Shown: positions 8,344 to 18,064 of the stretch, one piece after another
Position numbering within the stretch: position 1 is the stretch's first letter
Layout: each line of letters starts with the position of its first letter
Source of the DNA: Rhizobium sp. 007
GTDB lineage: Bacteria > Pseudomonadota > Alphaproteobacteria > Rhizobiales > Rhizobiaceae
Reading direction: 5' to 3'
Length of the DNA: 64,000 bases
Assembly: GCF_015353075.1 (NCBI RefSeq)
Contig: NZ_CP064187.1
Span: forward strand, 2,542,001-2,606,000
Program-made: the position numbers and the translations under genes
Notes under the pieces: generated by a model
What the model was told of the DNA's origin: nothing
Databases searched by the model: none
Seen by the model: the letters and a program-made list of their open reading frames with translations, nothing else

Positions 8344-9699
8344 CTAAGCCCGGCAAGCCAAGCGTTCTCCGAAATGCCCTTCAACGACTTGCCGTTCATA
8401 AATCATTGCCGTGCCTCGCCCAACACCTTGGTAGACTTTCAATTCTCCGGCGAACTTTTTATGGTGTTTTAACAAGTGCCCATTCATCGCAGCGCGACGC
8501 GTAATTTCGGGCGCCATGATGAACATCTCATGAAACAACCACAAATTCTTCATACTGAGGTCTCGCTGAAGTAGATAGGTATTGTGCAACCTCACCAGGG
8601 CGCTGTAGCCCAAACCCATAACCACGCACGCAGTGCGATTTTCTACAGGGAGGTCATCTAAATGTCCTGCGACCTCGGCGACTTCGAGTATTGACCGTAG
8701 CTTATCAAAATCTCGCACGCGCAAGCGTGTCATGAGTGGGCCTTTTTCTTGCGCGTGCCAAAACTCCAAAGAGCCTTGCAACATAGCGTCCAAGGTCACC
8801 ACGAAGGGGTTGATCCTTCGACCGGATAGAGCAGTCAGAGCAGCGCCCAATGGCAGCGTTAGCGAGGGCATTTCTCGATGCGATGCACGTAATAGAATGC
8901 GTTTTTCGAAAGGCACTTCAGGGGGTCTGTGGCTGCGCCCAAGATAAGGATCGATGGCATGATCTAAAACCTCAATGAAGTTCCCCGCAAAGAAGTCGAC
9001 GAGAAAAGGAAGCGGAATACCGGAATGCTTAGCGAATGACCGAGTTGTCTTCGAACTTGAAAGCATCACGTATCTAGCATCCGGAAGTTTAACGTAAGCA
9101 TCTTCCTGGCGGCTCAAAACGGTAACGCCATTGGCGCGCCTTAATCCGTTAGTGCCGCCTGAACGAAAGATTGGGGAAGTTGAAAGCTTGAAGTGCGTGC
9201 CGGCGTAATCGGACTGCGCTGTTATTGAGGCAAGCGATCTGAAGGCCAGACGCCGCCGCTCTTCATGAGATTTGGAAAGTAGTAGCCTTTGAAAGTCTCT
9301 ATCAAGCAGAGACACGACTTCACGTATAGGCGGATGTACGCGGGCGTTTTGTTTTTCGCCGGTTGTTGCGGACTTGGTTCTCTGGTCGTTGAGCATTCTT
9401 TCATGGAGCAGATTAAGCCCCTCCGGCCAAGACATCACCGCCCGCGTTGCCTTCGCCATATCGTCAGGGAATGGCGTCCGGTACTGTAGCAAGAGGTCGC
9501 GACTAGCTGATCCTTGCTCCCGGTAGCGGCTCAATAACCGCGCTATGTTGCTTATCAGTTCAAAGACAGCGCCCGGGCCGAAGGCTCGAATTGCATCGGG
9601 TACCTTCGAGAGGTCTAACACAGCAACCCTTACAGCCGGATCGATGAGCGCAATACAAAATCGCAAGGCTTCCTCGTCATCAACCTCAACAGAAGGCTG
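8344..9699 (-). pseudogene. tniQ: TniQ, C-terminal part, cut by IS66
   Basis: Codons 96-543 of the transposon's TniQ protein. The native frame begins at QPSVEVDDEEALRF; residues before that in the open frame come from the inserted IS. Removing the IS and one copy of its 8-bp duplication joins this part in frame to the N-terminal part at 12517-12800 (DFPQPS|VEVDD), restoring about 543 residues. TniQ proteins link the target site to TnsC. I see no clear zinc-finger Cys/His cluster in this half. The stop lies next to the transposon's left end. Confidence 0.75.
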
Positions 9700-9721
9700 G
9701 TATCCCCACGGTGACGGCCGC
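9692..9721. repeat. IS66 left inverted repeat and 8-bp target duplication
   Basis: GAAGGCTG (9692-9699) is the duplication. The IS begins at 9700 with GTATCCCCACGGTGACGGCC. The right end read inward begins GTACCCGTCCGGTGAAGGCC; over 22 bases the two agree at 17. Confidence 0.9.
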
Positions 9722-9777
9722 CTTGCTGAAGAGGGCTGAAGACTGCAAGTCCTAGTGCAAGCACTAGGGATAGTCTT

Positions 9778-10170
9778 ATGACAAAGCAGCTTGTTGAGGT
9801 TATCACATCGGTCGAGCGACGTCGGCGCTGGTCTCGGGAGGATAAAGAGCGGCTGGTCGCGGCAACGTTTGAGCCAGGAGCCAGCGTGTCGGAGATCGCG
9901 CGATCTGCTGGTATCCATTCCGGCCAGTTGTTCCGCTGGCGAAAGGAACTGTGCCAGGTATCGGCGCCCTCAATCTCACGGTTTATCCCTGTCGAAGTTG
10001 TCGCGAGCTTGCCAGCGCCTGATGCGGTGGAAACGGCCCCGCCTGCACGGTCGCGCAAGAAGACGAGCATCGTGACGATCGAGCTTGGCCGCAGCCGGCG
10101 CCTTCGCGTCGAGAGTGACATTGACACCGAAGCCCTGGTTCGGATCCTCGATATCCTGGAGCGGCGATGA
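9778..10170 (+). CDS. tnpA: IS66 TnpA, helix-turn-helix protein
   Basis: 130 residues, the usual size for IS66 OrfA. The N-terminal helix-turn-helix is clear (RRRWSREDKERLVAATFEPG, then VSEIARSAGIHSGQLFRWRKEL). The C-terminal half is conserved in this family. The frame overlaps tnpB by four bases (ATGA), suggesting coupled translation. Confidence 0.93.
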   Translation: MTKQLVEVITSVERRRRWSREDKERLVAATFEPGASVSEIARSAGIHSGQLFRWRKELCQVSAPSISRFIPVEVVASLPAPDAVETAPPARSRKKTSIVTIELGRSRRLRVESDIDTEALVRILDILERR

Positions 10171-10514
10171 TCCCGGTTCCGAGCGGCGTGAAGGTCTGGC
10201 TGGCAACAGGTTACACGGACATGCGAAAGGGTTTTCCCGGCCTTGCCCTGATGGTGCAGGAGACGTTGAAGCGCGATCCTCACAGCGGCCATTTGTTCTG
10301 CTTCCGCGGACGTCAGGGTGGATTGATCAAGGTGATCTGGCATGATGGCCAGGGTGCCTGCCTGTTCACCAAGAAGCTGGAACGGGGTCGCTTCTTATGG
10401 CCGTCGGCGGCCGATGGCACGCTGGTGATTACGCCGGCGCAGCTCGGTTATTTGCTCGAAGGCATCGATTGGCGGATGCCGCAAAAAACCTGGCGGCCGA
10501 CGTCGGCTGGATGA
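10167..10514 (+). CDS. tnpB: IS66 TnpB accessory protein
   Basis: 115 residues with the family signature near the N-terminus (TDMRKGFPGLALMVQETL) and FCFRGRQGGLIKVIWHDGQG after it. TnpB is required for IS66 transposition though its role is poorly defined. It overlaps tnpA and is followed after 45 bases by tnpC. Confidence 0.95.
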   Translation: MIPVPSGVKVWLATGYTDMRKGFPGLALMVQETLKRDPHSGHLFCFRGRQGGLIKVIWHDGQGACLFTKKLERGRFLWPSAADGTLVITPAQLGYLLEGIDWRMPQKTWRPTSAG

Positions 10515-10559
10515 GCAAAACCGCTGGCATGACGGGAGCGAATATGATTCCATCTCGTC

Positions 10560-12197
10560 ATGACCGACGCGGCCGATCAGCTTCCCGACGACCTTGCCAG
10601 CGCTCACGCGATGATCCTCGCGGAACGTGCCGCCCGTCGTGAAGCCGAGGCCGTTGCTGCTCGTGCGCAAGCTGTGAACTCGCATTCCGATGCGCTGATC
10701 GCCCGGCTGAGACTGGAGATCGAGAAGCTCAAGCGCGACATCCATGGCAGCCGCTCGGAGCGGAAGGCCCGGCTTCTCGAACAGATGGAATTGCAGCTCG
10801 AAGAGCTGGAAGCCGACGCCAGCCAAGACGAACTGGCGGCAGAGATGGCGGCACGATCATCGACAGTCAGGGCCTTCGAGCGCAAGCGTCCATCGCGCAA
10901 ACCGTTTCCCGAGCATCTGCCGCGCGAGCGCGTCGTCATTGCCGCGCCGACAAATTGCCCGTGCTGTGGCTCGGCCAGGCTGGCGAAACTGGGCGAGGAC
11001 ATCACTGAGACGCTGGAGGTAATCCCGCGCCAGTGGAAGGTGATCCAGACGGTGCGCGAGAAATTCTCCTGCCGCGAATGCGAGAAGATTACTCAGCCGC
11101 CTGCGCCCTTCCATGTGACGTCGCGTGGCTTTGCCGGGCCAAACCTGCTGGCGATGATCCTGTTTGAGAAGTTCGGTCAGCATCAGCCGCTGAACCGGCA
11201 AAGTGAGCGCTATGCCCGCGAGGGCATCGATCTCAGCCTGTCGACGCTTGCCGACCAGGTTGGCGCTTGCGCCGCGGTCTTGAAGCCAGTGCATGGATTG
11301 ATCGAGGCACATGTGCTGGCTGCCGAGCGGCTGCACGGCGATGACACCACGGTGCCGATCCTGGCGACGGGAAAGACCGAAACTGGCCGCATATGGACCT
11401 ATGTCAGGGATGACCGGCCGTTCGGCGGAACATCGCCACCGGCAGCCCTCTACTATGCCTCGCGAGATCGTCGCCAGGAGCATCCCGAGAGGCATCTCAA
11501 GACCTTCACCGGCATTCTGCAGGCAGACGCATACGGCGGCTACAATCCCCTGTTCAAAGTGGATCGCAATCCAGGTCCGCTGACGCAGGCGCTGTGTTGG
11601 GCGCATGCCCGTCGCAAGTTTTTTGTGCTTGCCGACATTGCCACTAATGCGAAACGGGGAAAGAACGCAGCAACGATCTCGCCGGCTGCGCTCGAAGCGG
11701 TCAGCCGCATCGACATGCTGTTCGACATCGAGCGCGAGATCAATGGCTTATCTGCCGGTGAACGACTGGCACGACGGCAACAAGACAGTCGTCCTCTCGT
11801 CGACGAGCTTGAGGAATGGCTTCGTTCTGAACGAACAAAGCTGTCGCGCAGCTCACCGGTCACCGAGCCCATCGATTACATGCTGAAGCGTTGGGAGGGC
11901 TTCACGTCCTTCCTCAACGACGGCCGCATCTGCCTCAGCAACAATGCTGCTGAGCGGGCCCTGCGTGGCTTTGCTCTCGGCAGAAAAGCGTGGCTCTTTG
12001 CAGGCTCTGACCGGGGTGCGGATCGCGCCGCCTTCATGGCGACGCTGATCATGACAGCCAAGCTCAACGACATTGATCCGCAAGCTTGGCTCGCCGACGT
12101 GCTCGCCCGCATCGCCGACACCCCCATCACTAAGTTGGAGCAACTGCTCCCTTGGAATTGGTCGGCCGTGGGGGCGATTGCCGAAAAGGCGGCGTGA
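10560..12197 (+). CDS. tnpC: IS66 TnpC, DDE transposase
   Basis: A full-length 545-residue transposase. The N-terminus is a Glu/Lys-rich coiled coil (about 35-95). A zinc-binding stretch follows (CPCCGSARL and FSCRECEKI, about 135-180). The catalytic DDE domain begins with LHGDDTTVPIL, continues with LQADAYGGYNPLF, and ends in the NNAAERALRGFALGRK block with the catalytic Glu. No frameshift or internal stop is seen. Confidence 0.95.
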   Translation: MTDAADQLPDDLASAHAMILAERAARREAEAVAARAQAVNSHSDALIARLRLEIEKLKRDIHGSRSERKARLLEQMELQLEELEADASQDELAAEMAARSSTVRAFERKRPSRKPFPEHLPRERVVIAAPTNCPCCGSARLAKLGEDITETLEVIPRQWKVIQTVREKFSCRECEKITQPPAPFHVTSRGFAGPNLLAMILFEKFGQHQPLNRQSERYAREGIDLSLSTLADQVGACAAVLKPVHGLIEAHVLAAERLHGDDTTVPILATGKTETGRIWTYVRDDRPFGGTSPPAALYYASRDRRQEHPERHLKTFTGILQADAYGGYNPLFKVDRNPGPLTQALCWAHARRKFFVLADIATNAKRGKNAATISPAALEAVSRIDMLFDIEREINGLSAGERLARRQQDSRPLVDELEEWLRSERTKLSRSSPVTEPIDYMLKRWEGFTSFLNDGRICLSNNAAERALRGFALGRKAWLFAGSDRGADRAAFMATLIMTAKLNDIDPQAWLADVLARIADTPITKLEQLLPWNWSAVGAIAEKAA

Positions 12198-12216
12198 TCA
12201 AAGGACTGGATCGGCG

Positions 12217-12489
12217 ATGGGATACCGCAACACCACGCTCTACACCCTTAAATATGTGGCTGAGATGCTCGACGAGGACGAGGACTTTCTCCACGATTGC
12301 TCTATCGAGATGTTCTCAGAAGATGGACGCTTGAGTGCCTACGACACCTATCCGGCATCTGAACTGAGCGAAACCATCGTCGTCTTCACTGAAGACGGAA
12401 TCGATAATCTTCAGCACATCGTCAATGTACGTAGAGAAATGGGTGACGCTCCACCCAAGCCTGCCGCTATCAAACCGCCGGAGCCGTAG
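12217..12489 (+). CDS. IS66 fourth small protein
   Basis: A 90-residue acidic protein that starts 20 bases after tnpC and ends just inside the right inverted repeat. Small proteins of this type accompany tnpC in several rhizobial IS66 elements. Function is unknown, and no catalytic motif is visible. Confidence 0.65.
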   Translation: MGYRNTTLYTLKYVAEMLDEDEDFLHDCSIEMFSEDGRLSAYDTYPASELSETIVVFTEDGIDNLQHIVNVRREMGDAPPKPAAIKPPEP

Positions 12490-12494
12490 CTGCT

Positions 12495-12524
12495 GCGGCC
12501 TTCACCGGACGGGTACGAAGGCTG
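12495..12524. repeat. IS66 right inverted repeat and 8-bp target duplication
   Basis: The right inverted repeat occupies 12495-12516. GAAGGCTG at 12517-12524 is identical to 9692-9699. Confidence 0.9.
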
Positions 12525-12800
12525 CGGGAAATCTCTGAGATCAACTATGCGGCCGCCATTGTAGCAGATGAGGAAAGCGATCCGCTGCGGGTCAATCGCT
12601 TTGCCGGCGAGTGCCAAATGCGTGAGCTTCTGCCCACTCAAGCCCGCCAGAGCCATCACCACCGAGGTCCTAACATAGCCGTTCTCGGCAGAAGCTCGAA
12701 ACAGAAGGTCAGCAAGCCCCTCTCCTGGCATTAACCTGACGGGATACGATAGTTCGCCCGCGTCGTAATCAGCGGCGTTTTTCTTCACTCCGCTTGGCAT
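12517..12800 (-). pseudogene. tniQ: TniQ, N-terminal part, cut by IS66
   Basis: Codons 1-95 of TniQ. The family's opening motif is visible (LMPGEGLADLLFRASAENGY, near residue 23). It starts 17 bases after the tnsC stop and is broken by the IS66 element after DFPQPS. The rest is at 8344-9691. As it stands the fragment runs into IS sequence and stops. Confidence 0.75.
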
Positions 12801-12817
12801 TTCATCCCTCCTTGAAC

Positions 12818-13816
12818 TCAGTGTTTTTTTAGCGGCATCGTTGACCTGGGTCCTTCTCTGAAAGGATTGTAATCGATGTATTTTTTGCGAATCGCGAACA
12901 TATCAGTAGCCCTCTCGAGGTGTGTACGTTCGACGCGCATAGCGCCTTCCTCGAAAGCGATCTCGGCCGCCTTCCACAGAAGGCGCACCATCGATCCGAG
13001 TAGCCCTTTTCCCGCCAGAAAAAAGCACTGCAAAGTGTCGCCACTCAGGAAATCACTCCACTCGCGCATAATTCCTTTTTCCTTCAAGATGATCCCCAGA
13101 TCGGCTGCAAAGTCCATGAGCAGCTTGAAGTCCTTCTCGTTGGCATAATCGAGCGCATCTGGACTGATCGGGTATAAATCCCGCTCCAGCATTTGATCTT
13201 CACTGAAAAGCTTACCGTGTGCTTCAGGAATCCCGACGAACATGATTGGGTATCCCGCTATCAACAGGCTCTTTAGGTGGTTGTGCACCGAGGTGGCTTC
13301 ATCACGCTTTGTGGTGCTTCGTGGAGGTGGAACCCGGAGGTGATCGACTTCATCGATAATAAGTAACTCCACCTTATGTTGCCGCATTAACTTTTCCGCA
13401 CTGTATATCTGCGCATCTACATTTGGCCCTGAGTCGGGCCGAGGGTCTCCAAGAGCGCTAAGCAGCTTTTGCATAAGGCCCTTCATTCTGGTATTCGACG
13501 GAAGGCTCACGTGGAGCACCAACCTCTGCCTATCCATTACTCGTTCGCGCGGCGTACTTCGGGTAAACAGTCCGCGCTCGTAACACTCGTTTACGACCTG
13601 CCGCTCAAGGTACATTCGAATGATGGTAGATTTTCCATAGCCACTATCGGCGAAGTAAGTTCCAGCGACCATCTCGTTTCTACCGGGCGTAAGTCGCCTT
13701 CCTTCCCGCATGGCGTCGAAAGTTTCATAAACTAAATCCGCGCGCGGGTGGTCTATGCGCATGGCAAGAAACCGAGCCGCTATTTGCCCTTTTGATCTCA
13801 CCAGATCCATCACCAA
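12818..13816 (-). CDS. tnsC: TnsC/TniB-type AAA+ transposition regulator
   Basis: 332 residues. A Walker A motif (FADSGYGKST, about residue 55), a Walker B motif (ELLIIDEVDHLR, about 150) and a sensor-like GIPEAHGKL region give the AAA+ fold of TnsC-family regulators. These bind target DNA through TniQ and activate the TnsB transposase. The gene lies between tnsB and tniQ in the standard order, 39 bases after the tnsB 3' end. It is the only transposition gene here that looks undamaged. Confidence 0.85.
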   Translation of the reverse strand: MVMDLVRSKGQIAARFLAMRIDHPRADLVYETFDAMREGRRLTPGRNEMVAGTYFADSGYGKSTIIRMYLERQVVNECYERGLFTRSTPRERVMDRQRLVLHVSLPSNTRMKGLMQKLLSALGDPRPDSGPNVDAQIYSAEKLMRQHKVELLIIDEVDHLRVPPPRSTTKRDEATSVHNHLKSLLIAGYPIMFVGIPEAHGKLFSEDQMLERDLYPISPDALDYANEKDFKLLMDFAADLGIILKEKGIMREWSDFLSGDTLQCFFLAGKGLLGSMVRLLWKAAEIAFEEGAMRVERTHLERATDMFAIRKKYIDYNPFREGPRSTMPLKKH

Positions 13817-13855
13817 CGTCCCCCCTTCTCTGCAGCACGCCGCCGCATGTATTCT

Positions 13856-16101
13856 TCAATATTCCACCACCATCGAGGACTGATCCGCCTCCTGAAGGAT
13901 GGAATGTGGCGACAAGTCGTCATTGAAGTGCGGAGTATCTTGAGCCGCTGACGATGCGCGCTCCTCATTGCGAGTTTTTTCAACGGAGCTTTTGGTTGAT
14001 TTCTTTGAGGTGCCGCCGCGCCGCGGCCCGATGGGTGCGGGACCGTGATTTCGGCGCAGCGTCACCGGCGCGGTATTGGGGATGTTAGGTCCGTTCATTC
14101 CAGTAACGGAAGGATCGACCGCAACCTCGACGACTTCGTCGCCAGGAACCAACGTGAGCGCTTCTGCGTGATAGCTACGAAGATCCTTTCGGTTATTCTT
14201 CTTCCTTTCACCCAATTTCTCTTCCAGGTGTTCCAGCATCTTCCAGCGCGCCTGAGCCCGCTCTATGTCGGAGTGGAATGCAAGGTCCTCTTCTCTCGCA
14301 TAGCGACGAAGCTGCTTTGACATCTCGAACGACAAGCCCTTGGTCGACACGGGGTAGCGATGCCTATCCTCATCAGTTGTCCGGTCCCCTCATTGAGGAC
14401 GTTCAAGAAGGAGCAATCGAGCGGATCGCGAAAGGTGTTCACCCTTAGAACGATCGACTGTCCGGGCGCGCGCTGCTCGCGCTTTTTCGCGAACCGCGCC
14501 ATATCCCGTATCAGTATCGAAGTGACGGCTTGCTCATGGTACTCCTCTCCCATCAATTTAATGCCACTTGTGGTCAGAACTGCGCGGCCGTATTGGCCAA
14601 TCTTCCGGTCGAGGACGTTCACGTCGTCAACCGTGTTCCTTCCATACTCGACAATACCGTTCGCCCATTTCCTTGCAGGTGCTTTGCCGCCTTTCGGGCG
14701 CTCCACGTGGTATGAGCACACTATAAATTCGCTGAGTTTGCGCATTGCCTGCGGAAGAGTGTACTCGGCATCTTCGCGAACATCGTGGTCAGGCATCTTA
14801 CGCTTGTCTAAACCACCTGGCCGTCCTCCCGGTAACTGATGCCACAGACCATTGGTGGTGCCGAAAATGCGTTCCACCCTCGTTTTGTGCTCTGGCGTTC
14901 GCAGAGCAGCGTATTCGATATCGATGCCTACGCCCTCCATGACGGTCTGCAAGGAAACACCGATGTTTTCGAGTCCATTGTCCAAAATAAGGACGGCCGG
15001 CTTTCCCCAGCCGTCGGTCGCACCCTTGTATAGCCCAAAGCGCTCCTCGAGTTCCGCCTTCGGCCGCAAGACGTGCCTTATGCACTTCATCAAGCTGTAG
15101 ACCGAGGGTGGTTCGAATGTCAGGAAGAAGCCGAGAACCATTCCGGAATAAACATCGAGCGCGTAAACCAAGTAGGCTCGCATCGTGCCGACGACGACGC
15201 CTTTGCTATTAGTCACCTGCAGCGATAGGTCGACTTGCGTTTGATCGAGGACGACATATTCAAGAGGCTTTGAGGCCTTTATGCTGTCCACGGTGCCGAC
15301 ATGCCGTTTATGGGCATTCCGGCTGCCATATTTTTTAGCGTACCGGTCTTGGGTTTCAGACTCCCGCATCCATCCGTTAAGGGTTTCTGGGGCGGGTGGC
15401 TTGATTAGAGTAAGACCTCTTCTCTTCCGTTCTTCCTCAAACTTCGTGATGTAGAAATTGCGAGCGGTATCGACTGTGACCGAGCGTGCCGACCAATACA
15501 GCTCGATCATCTTTGACTTCAGTTCGTCCATCCAGTCTGGCCAACGGCTAACCCGATGCTTTCCTGAAGTGGCCAGGATCTGTCCGAGGGTCCGATTTCC
15601 GGGCTCACCAAAGTAATTCAAAAAGATGCGAAACTGGCTCTCAGAAATTCTCCATTCGAACCGATACTCATCCCATGCCCGCCTTGCAGTTTGATCCAGA
15701 AACCGACCGAGCTTTGGTCCGTAGGTTGTTACATCGGGCGCCGCATCGTACTGTTTAAGAAAGTAGAGAATAGTGCGCGCTCGCACTATTTTCTTGGCCG
15801 CTGCAAGACGCCTTTGGCGCTCCTTCTTGCCGATTTCTTTGTCATCCGCGTCGAGCAAATGATAGGAGCCGAGTGCATCTGTGTACGTCGGAACGCCTTT
15901 GCGAACCGTTCTAATCGCAACACCCAATCCACGCATGATTGTAAATGACGCATAGGAAACGACCCGTTCCTTGCCCGTTTCACGATCGCGTAGAACAATC
16001 GACCCATCGCCATTCGTTCGAACAAACTTGAAATGGCCCGCCAAGTCCGGGTCTGAGATGCTGTATTCATCTCCTTCGTTTGCGTCGACAATTTTTGCCA
16101 T
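13856..16101 (-). pseudogene. tnsB: TnsB/TniA-type DDE transposase, frameshifted
   Basis: The first frame gives about 583 good residues. They include the catalytic triad: Asp in YVVLDQTQVDLSL, Asp in AVLILDNGLENIG, and Glu in HKTRVERIFGT. At a run of four C (minus strand; 14351-14354) the frame is lost. The adjacent frame continues naturally (GIATP, then VSTKGLSFEMSKQLRRYARE) for 164 residues. Together about 747 residues are restored, normal for TnsB. The lost tail is where TnsB contacts TnsC. The second frame has a GTG that could start a separate product. A one-base deletion or a sequencing error are both possible. Confidence 0.8.
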
Positions 16102-16259
16102 CAGGTACGGCCTATCTCGAATGCGGGGACGTTGGGGTTGGGGGTCAAGGGCGACAGATCGACATTGATCATCCGAGCCGCGAAAACGGGTCGAGCCAGT
16201 GTTGCGGCACCGATCCGGAGGTCACAGCTTTTCCTTACTCTCGCGAGCTTTGGCATCAT
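16101..16259 (-). CDS. Possible 52-residue protein between tnsA and tnsB
   Basis: An open frame that starts at ATG 16259, overlapping the tnsA stop (TGATG), and ends with TGA overlapping the tnsB start (TGATG). Start and stop are thus both set for translational coupling. The product is basic at the N-terminus (MMPKLARVRKS) and has no recognisable domain. The tight overlaps are the only evidence that it is real. Confidence 0.35.
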   Translation of the reverse strand: MMPKLARVRKSCDLRIGAATLARPVFAARMINVDLSPLTPNPNVPAFEIGRT

Positions 16260-16752
16260 CACCGTCCCGGGAAGTTGATCAGGCTGTCATCCCCGAGTTC
16301 ATCGCGGAGATCGATTGAAAGAACCCGACGGACTTGGAACGCGGCGACTTTTGCAAAGCCTACCGGACCGCCCCCCAAAGCCTGGACGACTTCGGCATAC
16401 GTAAGTCGCATCTGCCTGCGCAGATAAATCGAACGCAGAACGTCGAAATCCCGCAGCGTGACCGTTGTGTGCCGAGCATCAGTAATTCTCTTCAGACGGA
16501 TGTGTAGCTCACTTGGGATTTCATCACTGCGGACCGTCAGAAAAGGCTGTCCAAGACGCGCGTAGATTTGGCCAGCCAGATCGAGCTTGGTCAGATACCA
16601 GGGGTCATCAAGACGCGGGTCGTTATCGCGCTTCACTTCGATCACTATCCTGCGGCACCTCGACCGTGGAGTTATGGTCGTCCTCGGTTTCAACGCCAGT
16701 TCCCAGAGCGGGGCACCGCGGCGCAGTTCCGCCCTGAGTTCATCGTCCACCC
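16259..16752 (-). pseudogene. tnsA: TnsA-like endonuclease, N-terminus lost
   Basis: The retained part begins near RGAPLWELAL and contains RIVIEVKRDNDP, matching the E-V-K active-site strand of TnsA-type endonucleases. The rest of the domain (KLDLAGQIYARLGQPFLTVRSDEI) and a helical C-terminal domain follow. The earlier acidic catalytic residues are absent because the sequence changes at about 16753 into a truncated histidine kinase gene on the other strand. TnsA cuts the 5' ends of the element so that it moves by cut-and-paste. The open frame continues into the junction but is not native there. Confidence 0.6.
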
Positions 16753-17721
16753 ACCTCGCAGCTTCTGGCGTTCGGAAGGCGGCAAGCTCTCGCACCGAAG
16801 GTGCTGGACGTCGGCGCCCTCCTTGGAGAATTTTCAGACCTCGTCCAGCGAACGCTCGGCGACTCCGTCGAGTTCCGGACGATCATTCCTGGACGGCGGC
16901 TGAGCGCAATGGCAGACAAGGCGCAGCTCCAAAGCGCGCTTCTCAACCTTTCGATCAACGCTAGGGACGCGATGCCTGCCGGGGGCCGTCTGACGATCGA
17001 GATATCCGGCGTCGAGATCGACTCCGACTACGTCGGGATGTACCCGGCGATCCGCCCCGGCAGATACGTCCTCATTTCGGTCACCGATACCGGCACCGGA
17101 ATGACATCCGAGGTGATGGAGAGGGCTTTCGAACCGTTCTTCACCACCAAACCGACGGGCTCGGGAACGGGGCTTGGACTCAGCATGGTCTACGGTTTCG
17201 CAAAGCAATCCGCAGGGCACCTGCAGCTCTACAGCGAACCTGGCGAGGGGACGACGGTGCGCCTCTTTCTTCCACGCGCCGACGCCGGAAAGGATTCCCA
17301 TCCGGACGAGCAGCAGGCCAAGGACGCCCCGTCTCGCGGAACCGAAACCATTCTCGTGGTCGAAGACGACGCGAGAGTTCGCCGAGTGACGGTCAGCCGT
17401 CTGCAGACGCTTGGCTACTTCGTGATCGAAGCTACGAACGGGATCGACGCGTTGAAGGAGCTGGAGGCGGGGCATGACGTTGCGCTCCTGTTCAGTGATG
17501 TGGCTATGCCGGGAATGAACGGCGACGAACTGGCCCGGAAGGTCCGCGAGCGCTGGCCGAGGGTGAAAATTCTCCTCACGTCGGGCTTTTCGGAGCCCCA
17601 TGCTGCGGAGAAGGAGATCGAAGCAGGCGCCGGCTGGCTAAAGAAGCCGTACACGGCGTCGGAGATGTCGACCCGCCTCAGGCTGTTGCTCGACGCGAGA
17701 CATGGTGGCGATCCTGCGTGA
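16753..17721 (+). pseudogene. Hybrid histidine kinase, 5'-truncated
   Basis: The native frame starts at TSQLLAFGRRQALAPKVLDV, the end of a dimerisation helix. The sensor and phospho-acceptor His are gone. An ATPase domain follows (NLSINARDAMPAGG; VTDTGTGM; GSGTGLGLSMVYGF), then a receiver domain with phospho-acceptor Asp in LLFSDVAMPGMNG and Lys in LKKPYT. Upstream the frame hits a stop at 16735 inside the tnsA remnant. A GTG at 16801 could restart translation but would give a kinase without its His. It cannot autophosphorylate as a normal kinase. Confidence 0.8.
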
Positions 17722-17840
17722 CGGCGGGATTCCAACTCAACTTAGAGGAATTGAGAAGGATCATACTGTCGCAATTCGCATACGCGACATCGAGTCGGTG
17801 TCCGTCTTCGTAGAAGATCCAGTCAACGTCCCACTGATAG

Positions 17841-18029
17841 ATCGGCTCTCCGGACAACAAGTACGTTCCCGACGCTCGCGACGGAGCTCTGCATTGGCAG
17901 GCAGAAGGTTCGTTCGAAGACGAGATTGACGCGGCAGTCGGGCAAGGCCGAAGAGACGCTCTGATCTTCGATCTCGGGATTGGTGGCGTATGCGAGGGCG
18001 CTCGCAGCGGCGCCCTTGCTGCTGAGTGA
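17841..18029 (+). pseudogene. Fragment of an unrecognised small protein
   Basis: A 62-codon stretch with protein-like composition (DGALHWQAEGSFEDEIDAAV, then RRDALIFDLGIGG) that begins right after an in-frame stop and has no start codon. It is probably the tail of a decayed gene. The rest of 17722-18064 holds nothing else I can support. Confidence 0.3.
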
Positions 18030-18064
18030 GCGGAGCGGCTAACGTCCAGCCGCCCGATATTCGA

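Larger units (their letters stand above)
9700..12516 (+). mobile_element. Complete IS66-family insertion sequence inside tniQ
   Basis: 2,817 bp with 22-bp imperfect inverted repeats starting with GTA and a perfect 8-bp target duplication (GAAGGCTG), both IS66 hallmarks. It carries tnpA, tnpB, tnpC and a fourth small gene, all on the plus strand and all apparently intact. The perfect duplication and intact genes suggest a recent insertion, later than arrival of the Tn7-like element. Confidence 0.95.

Noticed and set aside
8231-16800. A CRISPR-associated transposon
   Set aside because: TnsB, TnsC and TniQ are present, but I find no Cas12k, Cascade gene or repeat-spacer array anywhere in the window.
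16753-16800. The right end of a small ~8.5-kb transposon at the tnsA edge
   Set aside because: There is no terminal motif or duplication here, and the regulator's missing start is at 52.25 kb next to a matching end and a TCATA copy.
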